This document shows positions 1 through 9,268 of a stretch of DNA of 21,567 nucleotides, one piece after another; the stretch's first letter is position 1; the number at the start of each line of letters is the position of its first letter. The DNA lies in NCBI GenBank assembly GCA_020536535.1, contig JAHLWZ010000289.1, positions 1-21,567 of the forward strand, written 5' to 3'. Below the pieces are notes generated by a model. It was not told where the DNA came from. It ran no database searches and worked only from the letters and a program-made list of their open reading frames with translations. The position numbers and the translations under genes were made by a program. The stretch comes from Pelomyxa schiedti (Eukaryota; Evosea; Pelobiontida; Pelomyxidae).

Positions 1-120
1 GTTGCACCCCGTGGCCGATGGTCTTGTAGAAAACGCCTTTTTTTTCCGTCTCAGTTCCTCGTCTCTGGACTGAGAAAACTAATAAACCCGATAAAAAGTG
101 TGCACACTTGGGCAGTCCCA

Positions 121-386
121 AGGATTTGATCCCCTAGACTTACGCATTTTGCGTGTATTGTTCAGACGCGTTGAACGCCCGAACAAGCGCAACCGGAACA
201 TTTGGAATTTCCAAGTACAACTGTTTGACAACCGGAACCCGGGTTCCAGGTGAGGTGTTTTCGTCCTGCAAGCTAGATTTCCTTCACCCTTTCGAATCTT
301 ACACTTCGTTCGGGTTGCGCTTGTTCGGGCGTTCAACACGTCTGAACCACACACGCAAAATGCGTAAGTCTAGGGGATCAAATCCT
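121..386. repeat. Fold-back inverted-repeat element (MITE-like)
   Basis: The left arm (121-199) is the reverse complement of the right arm (308-386), with 75 of 79 positions matching by eye, around a 108-nt spacer. Both arms begin (outer side) with AGGATTTGATCCCCTAGACT. A related arm recurs at 16392-16430, so this is a dispersed repeat and not a chance hairpin. No transposase is visible in it. The outer arm, read on the + strand, contains GGGATCAAATCC, which resembles a tRNA T-arm/B-box, so a SINE-type origin is an alternative to a MITE. No clear target-site duplication was found. Confidence 0.75.
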
Positions 387-516
387 GGCGGGGCTACCGA
401 ACTTTTTGGGTTTTCCAATGTTGTGTTTTCCCAGGGGGTGTGTTGGTTGGATGTGGAACTTGTGCTGTGTGGTGTGGTGGAAAAAACCAACAACCAGGGG
501 TGAAGGAAATCTAGCT
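271..516. repeat. Second, interleaved inverted repeat (19-bp arms)
   Basis: The 19 nt at 271-289 (AGCTAGATTTCCTTCACCC) are the exact reverse complement of 498-516. This pair interlocks with the larger fold-back: its left arm lies in the spacer of the 121-386 element and its right arm lies outside it. The region between is G/T-rich. It may be the remains of a second nested element or part of one composite element. Confidence 0.6.
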
Positions 517-582
517 ACAGGATACTGACACTTTGGTACGTGTTCTACATCAGAAAAGAAGTTATGCATTTTGTTCTTTATG

Positions 583-1463
583 TCAGATGTATAGAGATAT
601 TACAAGGGACGTGAGGGAACAAAGTACTGTCATAACGATTCCTGTGTGCAGTGGATTATTATGTAGAGCTAGTAGCATAGAATCCATCATATGGTCACAG
701 AGGAAAACGGAAAGGAAGGTTATGGGAAGGGCAGCACAACTCAGTAAAATGTGGCTCCAATAAATCCACTGTAAAGCCACAATGCGGCAAACCACCATGG
801 CAGCTGCTACAATGAAGCCCAGTCCGAATAGTAGCCACCATACCCAATGGAAGCTGGTCTTTCGAATTAACAGTATCATGAGAACAACTGAACACCAGAG
901 CAACATGATGGCCCTGCAAAGGCAATGCGGGACACTCCCGTTAACGAGAATTATAACACCAAACAAGATGAGCCCTAGTGTATTCCGCCCCTTCATACTG
1001 AATGATATTAATGACCGGATAGAGACTGGTGGTATAGCATACTAGAGGAAACAGCCTTCTAAAACGAAAGTGGACCCCAGGATCAGCACCCAGATACTTA
1101 AGAGCCCTGATACAATAGAACTCCACAATAGCCCGCCCAAAAACACAGCGTGTACAACCTATAACATTTATTCGTTTATTTGTTTGGAGTTGGTTAAAAC
1201 CCACCAATGGCTTGGTTTCCGACTTCCACCCCAAATTACTGAACTTTATCATTACGTGAGAAGACACAAACCTTTTTCTGTGCGTCAGGGGCAGCATTTT
1301 CAGTTGGCAACAACGCAGGCAACAGAGGGCGTGCCTCATCGCCTGATGGGTAATATCCATATTTGGGAACTGGTGCTGCAGTTACGCCGTTTGGGGCCGT
1401 TGCGTTCTCGTTCGAACGGTCCCCCGCTGGCACTGGAACAACAACGTATGACTCGATCATCAT
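583..1463 (-). CDS. Multi-pass membrane protein, three exons, family unknown
   Basis: Three exons splice in phase to about 247 aa: 1463-1272 (64 codons), 1158-1066 (31 codons) and 1041-583 (152 codons plus TGA stop). Intron 1 is 113 nt (GTTTGTG...TTATAG). Intron 2 is a 24-nt candidate ending CTCTAG, and its TAG would stop translation if retained. The start is ATGATGATC at 1463, just after a purine-rich AAAGGAGGA. The N-terminal 64 residues are hydrophilic and Pro/Ala-rich and probably cytosolic. The rest is strongly hydrophobic with about six membrane spans, for example SGLLSIWVLILGSTF, LGLILFGVIILVNG and LGFIVAAAMVVCRIVAL. No DHHC or other signature motif was recognised. It is transcribed divergently from the 1547 gene, with about 80 nt between the two starts, so the two may share a promoter region. 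Confidence 0.6.
1042..1065 (-). other. Candidate 24-nt ultrashort intron
   Basis: GTTTTAGAAGGCTGTTTCCT then CTAG. It has a GT start, a pyrimidine-rich 3' end and an AG end. Its length is a multiple of three but it ends in an in-frame TAG. Removing it joins two stretches that both encode hydrophobic membrane segments in the same frame. Confidence 0.5.
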
Positions 1464-1546
1464 TCCTCCTTTAGGTTCTTTGCTTAGTTTTTTCTCCGAT
1501 TCGCAAAATTTGGGGAAGGTTCCTTTTAAGGCCTACCCTGATCTGT

Positions 1547-2510
1547 GTGTGGCTTCCAATCGGCGTCCAAGACTCCGGCACTTGCAGCCCCCTTGCCGTT
1601 CCCCCTCAAGCGCACCAACGCGCCCCTGAAGCAGAGACGCAGCCCCCAAGAGGCCGCGCGTGCGCACACCCGTCGTCTTCCCCCCAGGCGCCGGCACCGC
1701 CTGCTCGGGCGTGCCCAAGCGCAAGCTCGCCCCGACGCAGCGCCGGCACGGCAGGTGGGTGGGCACCAACATCGAGAAGTGGGACCGCACCCACGGCAAT
1801 GCCGAGCCCGAACCCGAACCCAAAACCGAAACCACACCAAGTCGAGCGGAGCCTGGCCGAGCAGCTGCTGGCCGCCGCGTGCAGCGCGGCGGCGCACATG
1901 TGGCGGCACGACGGCCTGCCCGCCAACCTGCGCAGGGTGATTGCCGAGTCCGACCTGTTCTTTGCTGTGTGTGTGTCACTGCCCCAAAGTTCCGTGTGTT
2001 CCACTTTGGCGTTTCGCCGCTCACTCTGAGTGTATCTGCTGAGCCACGCGAGGTCTATGTCAAGCACATACAGTGCCGCAAGGCAACTTCTGCTGACCTA
2101 TTGCATATTATCTTTGTCAAGAAGGAGCTTCTCAGTCACTCCCGTACACGGTATTTGTTGATTGATGCACTGACCGGAAGGAAAGAAATCCTGCTTCAAG
2201 GCACGCATTCTTACACTCGGCACACAGCCAATCACCAGTGGTGGGTGTGCTATGACTTGCATGATAAGGTTCTACATGTAGAAAACTTGGTGGAGAAGAG
2301 ACACATCTGCTGTGCTACAGGTGACATCGATGTTCCAAAGTACACAGGTGTATTCATGTACTTGAGCAAGATAAACCGAAATGAGTTGGTGATTTGCATT
2401 GAACGTGAGGAATTGAGTGGTAAACTCCTCTACATCTTTGTGATCGACGTTGAACAGAGCTTTCGTCAGGAATATTCCGTCATTACCTACCAAACATGTT
2501 GTCCGATACC
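1547..2510 (+). pseudogene. Paralogue 1 of an unrecognised family, frameshifted
   Basis: The translated region is clearly homologous to the gene at 10464-12102. Shared blocks include MWRHDGLP / IWRHEGLP, FAVC, PKFRVFHFG / PKFHVLYFG, LTL.V..EPRE, VKKE, and SYTRHTANHQWWVCY / SYTRHAANHKWWLCY followed by NLV. The block up to FAVC is in one frame and the block from PKF onward is in another. The break falls in a TG run at 1966-1976, where one TG unit more than its paralogue explains the shift. Further upstream, the resemblance to the paralogue's basic RRxGRW segment is in the second frame again, suggesting another shift near 1840. Similarity to the paralogue fades near 2500, although the frame stays open to 2916. 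It is most likely a pseudogene; an unseen intron or a sequencing error in the TG run is possible. Function is unknown. The true start is uncertain (ATG at 1547 or 1660). Confidence 0.65.
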
Positions 2511-3731
2511 ATCAAACCAACACTATGGCTCCAGCGTTGTCATCTCCAGTCTTGGCTTGGCTCACAGGGAGAGCGGACATAAAATTGGGACAAATGGCCT
2601 CACCTTGAGAACCAGCAGCGGACAGCCTTGCCGCACTCCCCTCCTCAGTGGGAAGTGTATGCCAGAGGGTAGGTATGCTTCAGTGTCTTGCATAAGGTGT
2701 GTAATGAGGAAGAGGAAGAGGATGTGGATGCCAGTGGGGGAATGGTGGAGGAGTCACCTGTTTGGTCATGGCCTCAAGAGAGCTCAAGCCATCATCCCGA
2801 AGGTTATTGGCCTCCAACGGAAAGTGTTGGCTGCCAATATCTACATCCACTCCATCCTCCAATACCAATCCGATTCGAAATTTTTTCCCCAACAGACATC
2901 TGGAAACCATACATGACCAATATCTTCCGATTGATCACCCCCTCAAACTGCACATCCCTGGAGCACCTCACCACCCTCAAAAAGCAAGGGGGGCTGTCTA
3001 CACCCTTGCTGGATATGATGTGGTGGAACGTTGCAACAGCAATTTCAGCCTATCGCAACCCCAATCGTCATAACCCCACAAACAAAGATGGCACCAGCCC
3101 AATTTGGGAGGTTGCCCTCCTCAATAAGCACATTCCAGCCCACATGAGCACACCCACTGACATCTACAGGAGTATCATGCAAGAACGACCCACCAAACCC
3201 CTACACCACAAACTTCACACTGCCCAGTCAAGAGCTCCTTCCTGCCTGTAGGAGTGTACAAAAATACCCCAGCATAGATATGGGTAGATATAATATTACT
3301 ACTTCAGAGTTGGGTGCCAGGGAAAACTTACATGCTGGCCATTTGGAATACCAAGAATGGTATCGTACCATAGCTCACCTATGGAGAGGACACTTTCATG
3401 TTCCTCAGTGGCAGTGGCACTTGTTCAATAAATGCATCCCCGTTGAGATTATGAAAGGATGGTGTACACAGTGAACTTCGGCAGAGTATGTAGATGATGA
3501 ACCCAGAGTGTTCTTTGTTACGTTGAAGAATGAAAGTCGGGAAGTAAGTGGAAATTTATACACCACCTCCAGGAATAACAAGTAACCATTGTATTGTCAG
3601 TGAATTTATTACTACTAAGAGCTATGCAGGTAGGTTTCATAAACTCTATACTATGCCTTCTGTTAACCGAAATGGTGTGTATTGGCAAGTATTGCCTGGG
3701 TTTTGCTGGTGTGGAGAGTTTGGGATGTCTT
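2511..3731 (+). other. Unassigned 1.2 kb with a 187-codon open frame
   Basis: The longest frame is 2688-3251 (+), 187 aa. It starts with an acidic run (CNEEEEEDVDASGG) and continues with a Trp/Pro/His-containing, fairly protein-like composition. A shorter frame at 3280-3474 (+) ends at TGA, and the same frame then reads YVDDEPRVFFVTLKNESREV before another stop near 3590. No family was recognised. It could be 3' exons of the 1547 gene, a decayed transposase-like gene, or chance. I see no RNA gene or clear repeat in it. Confidence 0.3.
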
Positions 3732-6700
3732 TCATAAATAGCAACTTGTTTTGGTGGTTGATGTACAATCGCTGGCAGGGGAAACAAGTTGGTCAAGGCA
3801 TGTCAACATCAATGATGCAGTACTGGATGGTGTTGTAGGTGGCGTTGTACTTGGAGGATGTGCAGGTTGTGTCTGTATGGAAAATACAAGTGAAGAGCCC
3901 TCATCCTGAGTGGTTATCTGCAACGCGCAGTTTGCTGGAAGTTGCTTTTTTAGTCTCATTTCGGATATCTCAGTGACGACCTTGTCCTCTAGGTACAGCT
4001 GAACTTGGCGCGCTCCGAGCCGGGGCTCCACACTGTGAGCAACAAGGGCCTTGGCACCCTGGCTCATGTCTAGTATTATTCCGTCTTCTTGAAGTATTTG
4101 GGTTATTTTTTGAACCATAAGGCCAACGATTTTGAGAAGTTCATCACACGTCACACAATGTCATCCAGTCAAGCCATGAATTCTGATGGGAATCAGTCAA
4201 GGAATTAATCTGACACCACACCTGGATGAAAGCGGCCGCGGGCCTGTTCCATAACACTCTCATAAACTTCATCCAGAATTGCACCATCTGCACAGTAATT
4301 GCTAAGAAGTAGATCAGCACCAATATTTGAAGTCAGCAGAACAATTGTATTGCTGAAATCGACGGTGTGACCATGGCCATCAGTTAGGCGCCCATCGTCT
4401 AGAACTGTTGGCCAAAATGAGTGCTAAAATGGCCCAGGAGGGTGTACCTTGCAATAGTATGTCAACTACTTCTGGGTGTGCTTTTTCTACTTCGTCGAAA
4501 AGCACAACAGAATATGGTCTGCGGCGCACAGCATCAGTGAGTTGTCCACCTTCATCATACCCAAGATAACCAGGAGGTGCACCAATCAAACGGGAAGTAC
4601 TATGTGGCTCCTTATACTATGTATTTGGTAACAAGAAGTTAGAGGTGCATGGCGAGCGCAAAATCACCTCCGAGCAGTCCACTCGCACTATATGGCTTTC
4701 ATCATCTAGAAGCTCAGCAGCAAGAGCTTTGGCAAGTTCAGTTTTGCCAACTCCTGACAGTCCGAGAAACTAAAATACAGTGACAATGGGAATCACATAA
4801 TGCAAAGATTTACCATGAACTTCCCCATTGGCTTCTTTCCATATTTGTAGCCGGCCTGACACCTTAAGACAGCTTTAGCCACTGTTTCAATTGCCTTTGT
4901 TTGTCCGATGATTCTCTGTTGCAGCTTGTCTCGTAAGTGCAACGCCGTTTCTACCTCTGTATCTGCCAATCGTCCTAGGCGTATGCCAGTATACATGCTC
5001 ACAACTTCCAACACTTGCTCTGGCCCCACTGTGTCAGTGCAAAGTCGGTACTGTTTTACTTCCTCTGTAAGCTGCAAGAAAATGAGACAACAGAACAGAA
5101 CTGGGAGATGTGGTACCACTTTGATTTGAGCTTCTACACCCTTTAAGTGTGCATCTAAACCCATGACCTCAACACCTCTATTGGCACTTGCAAGTTTTTC
5201 CTTGAGAACATTGAGTTGCTTCATCTTTTCCTTGTAAGCATTGTGTAGGGCGATGAGGGAGTTCAATTCCTCTGCAATTTTTGCTAGGCTGTCTTTCACT
5301 TGGGCTAACTGCAGTTGGTTTCTTGGGTCGCTGACTCTTTCCAAGGCCTTTGCCTCTAAGGTGAGTTGGTGTTGCTTGCTTCCCAGTCTTTTAATAGCTG
5401 CTGGTTCCGTGCTCATCTGAACGAGGATGTTGGCGGCCGCTGAGTCCACCAAATCAAATGCACATTCCGGTAGGCACCTACCTGCAATGGACCGGTGGGC
5501 CAGTGTTGCAGCTGCAATCAGAGCACCATCTGTTATTTCTATGCTGTGATGTTCTTCGTAGTGCTGCTTTACTCCACGGAGAATTGTAATGACATTCTGC
5601 ACAGAAAGTTCGGGCACCCTCACTACATGGAACCTACTTGCGAGTTCACTGTTTTCAATATACTTACTATAGTCTTCATCTGTAGTGGCGCCGATGAAAC
5701 GACCCATAGTACTTGGAAGGGTGAGACACGAGATGCAGAAAGAAAGAAAGAAAGAAAGGCTTACAGAACAGTGTTGAGCAAGTTGAGTATCGCAATACAC
5801 CGCTCTTCTGGTTTTCCAAGTATATGGATATTATCAATAAACAATATATGGTCCTCGGTGAGGCGGAAATCTCATGTACAATAGCTCTGAATTTTGCCTC
5901 TAACTCCTCACACAGTCCATTTGTCAGCACCTTCTAAATCTCAAAGTTAGTATTGCACAAGAGTAAGGGAGGTCAACCATATCGATGGCAACTAGTTTAC
6001 AACACAAAGCTCTGGGAACGTCGCCATGAACTATACAATGAGCAAGCCCATTTACAATAGCAGTCTTTCCTACACCATGTTGTCCAATTAAGATTGGATT
6101 GCAGTTGTTGGCCCTAGTAGATAAATTCGTCAATGAAGAAGCAGAAGAGTGTATTACTTTGCCAGAATTTGTATCAACGCCTGAATTTCAGGATCACGAC
6201 AAAAGACAGCATCCAACTTTCCAATTTTCGCCAGTGACACCAGATCTGACCCGAAATTTCCAAGGGCAGGCTCAGATTGTACTTGTGGGGCACGCAATTG
6301 TTGTATGGCCGTCTCCAGCTGTTGTCTTGATACTCCCCTGCGCGAAAGCCACTTACTGTAGCATTGTCGCAACAAAGTCCAACTGTGAAAGTGTTAATAA
6401 AAGAAAAAACCCAGTGTAATGAACTTACGCAACAAGTGGTCCACATTAACATAGGTATCGTGCTGTTTATGTTGTTCTTCAACTGCTAACCGTAGGACTC
6501 GATCAGTAGGCCCCGTAAGGAATAGCATTTTTGAGGTCTCGATCCGATTTTGCGGTTCTCGCGCCTAGGGAACAAGATATGAGCAAGATCATAGAAGTAT
6601 ATTGAAGCAAAGACAATGACGCCAAGAAACGAATTAAAAACCAAGGGAATCACGAACGGCGCCACACACCACGAGGCCTCGTAGTTCGTGCAATGCGAGT

Positions 6701-6937
6701 TTTACGTTCCCTCCAGCTCTGCCAAACACAGCCCTCCCTTCCCCTACTGTTTTCATAGAGAAGAACGCCAACGGCCAGATGCACCGGGGCAACCCTGCGT
6801 GCTTTCCTCAGCCGCGCCAGGCTCTCGGCACATGACAGCGCGGTCTTGGCATCCTCAGTGCAGGCCCAAACAACATCGAATCCCTCGGGGTATTTCATCC
6901 CTCCGCCCTGGCCCATTGAGTCCGCACCACCGTCCAT
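3732..6937 (-). pseudogene. clpB: ClpB/Hsp104-type AAA+ disaggregase gene, probably decaying
   Basis: The family rescues aggregated proteins with Hsp70, threading them through a hexamer. About 11 exons: 6937-6748 (Clp-N repeat), ~6564-6429, 6382-6158, 6113-5978 (Walker [10 protein letters not shown]), 5933-5765 (Walker B region), 5711-5120 (FIGATTDEDYSKYIE, arginine finger, coiled-coil M domain), 5071-4814, 4769-4668 (second Walker [10 protein letters not shown]), 4616-4448 ([20 protein letters not shown]; Walker [12 protein letters not shown]), 4404-4222 (sensor 1 LLTSN) and 4182-3732 (sensor 2 GAR). Introns are 39-53 nt, apart from the first (about 180 nt). Breaks: an in-frame TGA at 4171-4169, where the family has Arg in PEFxxRLDDIV; a frame change at about 4154; another in exon 5 just before Walker B; and an unresolved phase at exon 2/3. 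In NBD1 the Walker B catalytic Glu reads Asn (FIDNIH) and the pore-loop KYRG motif is lost. NBD2 motifs are otherwise good. Cytosolic versus mitochondrial type cannot be told. Confidence 0.85.
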
Positions 6938-7850
6938 CGTGCAAGGGGCCTTTGATGAAGATGAAGGACAGCCTCATGACCCCAAAACTGTGGATCTCCC
7001 GCCCGGGCAATCAGTTTCAAAAATGTCACACAACATGTGGCGCGGTGACTTCGCATCCCTGTAGTTCTACAGTGGTTTGCAGAAGTCGTGAAAAAATTTT
7101 GACAAAAAAATTGCGCCCCAACTTTCGCGGCATTTGTTTACTCATCGGAGAACCCGCGGTTTTTAATTACGCATCGGGCTGCGGGCGTTACGGCGATGGT
7201 GAAGAGTGTCTACAGTTACGATGCACTGCACCGTGGCCCGGTAACTGTGTCACTGGCGATCTCACAGAAAAACGTACACGAGCGGTGCACGATGCACGGC
7301 CTCGCTTTGGCCCAATGTAGGCAACAAACCCCCATGAAGGCACCCCAACACCCGCGTTACAGACTGCCACATCAACACACGTAACTGCACCGTAAGTATC
7401 GGGGCCGTTGGCAACAGAAAAACAATTAGTGTGATTGTTCCTACACTGAACACCCGGTGGTGCTGTGCACCCAAATAGAATGCGCATCGGCACACAACGA
7501 CACACTTTGGTACTGCATTAGAAACCGCCACAACTTGGTGACAATGTCGGCGACGATCGACGGAAATGGCGGGCACTGTTGGCTACTGTCGTGGCAACAA
7601 TCGTGGCAACAGTGAAACCACAATCGCCAAGAATCACAGACACCATCCTCGTAGAGTCGATGAATCCAACAGTGCAGACAACAGTGAAAGGACGGCATTT
7701 GTACAACAGTTTCCAAAGCAATACAGACAACACAGAGGTCAAACAATGTGGCAATTACAAAAAATAAAATAAGAAAAAAATGTGAAGGTGGCACTGACAT
7801 ACAAACGCCCCGGCACTTGGGGTTTTTGGTTTTTTTACTTCCCAACCGCT

Positions 7851-7902
7851 TGCAAACAAACTTTGCACACGAACTTTGCAAACGAACTTCGCAAACATGT
7901 TT
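7851..7902 (+). repeat. 13-bp tandem repeat, about four units
   Basis: Consecutive units TGCAAACAAACTT, TGCACACGAACTT, TGCAAACGAACTT and CGCAAACATGTTT. Units one to three differ at one or two positions each; the fourth is more diverged. Role unknown. Confidence 0.7.
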
Positions 7903-8434
7903 GCTTCGTTGGAAACTGTTTTCAGTCCATGTTTTGGTCAAAAATCTGGTTCATTCCACGAGCAAACGCACCCCAGTGTAACTGACTGGAGGTCCACTTC
8001 CCTGCTGCATGATTGGTAAGCTGCGGGAGAATTTTGTTGTTGAAGCCTGGACTTATGTTAAATGAACGAAGTCATCAGGTGGAACGAAAAAGCAAGAGAA
8101 TGAGAATGCTGTGACCACATCTACCCCCAAGTCAACGGCCCCACGAGAGTGTTGAGTCGCCGTCCCATTGTGGTAGTCACGCCCCGTAATCAGTGCCCAC
8201 AACTCAACAGCCGCGCAGGTCGAGATCCCCCCATCCAGATCTGTGTCAGCGCATAATAGGGAGTGCCACAGACTCATTCTCGCGACATGTGCACTCTTGG
8301 GGGCTTGCGGACAACAGCACCCCGAGACTCTGCGACACTTAGATCTATGCGGAAAATTCACACCAAGGACAAAAAAAAAAACAAACCCGGAAGCCGCTGA
8401 TGCCTGTCGTGTTGCTTGTCGTCAGCGTGTGCGT

Positions 8435-8477
8435 GCCCTTTGATTCTCCGCGTATACTGCGCCGAAAATCAAAGGGC
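8435..8477. repeat. 11-bp perfect inverted repeat (hairpin)
   Basis: GCCCTTTGATT at 8435-8445 pairs exactly with AATCAAAGGGC at 8467-8477 around a 21-nt loop. Partial pairing may continue inward (CTCCGCG against GCGCCGAA). It is not next to a recognised coding end, so it could be a protein-binding palindrome, a small fold-back or a coincidence. Confidence 0.6.
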
Positions 8478-8654
8478 ATTGCGCCACCATTGGTCATGCC
8501 CCCAGTTCTGAAATCCTGCACAAGTCTGTTTTAACGATGCCGGACAACCTGTGCTGGACTGCATAAGCAGGTTTTCCTTTTTTTCTTCATCGTAATCTTC
8601 TCTCTTCCTGAATTTCAAACGCGCAACAGGCAGTGGGTGGGATTAACTTGTCAA

Positions 8655-8765
<111 letters not shown>

Positions 8766-8805
8766 TTAAATCTAAAGAGTACTAACTGTTTTTTACAATG
8801 TTCAG

Positions 8806-9126
8806 TACCAACAGTGTTGAGCTAAGGGAGCAGATGAAGATGGGTACCACATGTCTTCTCTACCCCGATGACACCTTCACAATCTTTCTCGGCAAAGAAA
8901 GATTGTCTGTTAGACCCCGTGGTGCGGCCCCTTCAATTTTATCCAATCTGTTATAATCACCTACCACAAGCGGTAGTATTCACGCTCCTTGGGCCAGGCA
9001 GTCAAAAGACTAACCGTCACGAAATCCACTACTCTGTATGCCAATGGGAAAGGGAGGGAATAGTAATAATAGGGAAGAAGCACATTCCTAAATGGCTAAC
9101 AGAACCCGATCTTCAGCAAATATATG
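8806..9126 (+). other. Possible FHA-domain exons upstream of kinase 1
   Basis: After an acceptor-like CTAAC...TTCAG, one frame reads LREQMKMGTTCLLYPDDTFT, then IFLGKE. This resembles the last strands of an FHA domain and aligns by eye with VGEQKLMIGHSVYLNHGNSI of kinase 2 at 15400-15500. A further open stretch (about 9005-9126) contains NRHEIHYSVCQWEREGIVII and ends at a possible donor (ATATATG|GTGACT) that would splice in phase to 9269. The order of FHA strands is not the canonical one, and no glycine-rich loop was found, so at least part of the N-terminal half is missing or rearranged. FHA domains bind phosphothreonine peptides in checkpoint kinases. Confidence 0.35.
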
Positions 9127-9268
9127 GTGACTGATACAGAGCTTGGCAGGTTTTTCAAGCAACCACCTACTAACACTTCTAGACTCGCCACGAATCGAAA
9201 TCCCAAACGTCTCGTTTTTTTTCCCTAATTAATCTGCTGTAGTGGTGCTGGTGGTACTGTTCTTTTAG

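Noticed and set aside
330-395. tRNA gene suggested by GGGATCAAATCC and GGGGCTACC
   Set aside because: No matching 5' acceptor strand, D-arm or proper anticodon arm could be built; kept only as a note on the repeat's possible origin.
79-569. Open frames on both strands across the fold-back element
   Set aside because: They read through the inverted arms and repeat the same residues on opposite strands, which is explained by the repeat structure and not by coding.
1526-2067. Minus-strand frames opposite paralogue 1
   Set aside because: Same GC effect; Arg/Ala/Cys-rich shadow sequence with no family match.
5735-5760. GAAA repeat as an independent repeat feature
   Set aside because: It is the polypyrimidine part (CTTT repeats on the minus strand) of a 53-nt ClpB intron at 5764-5712.
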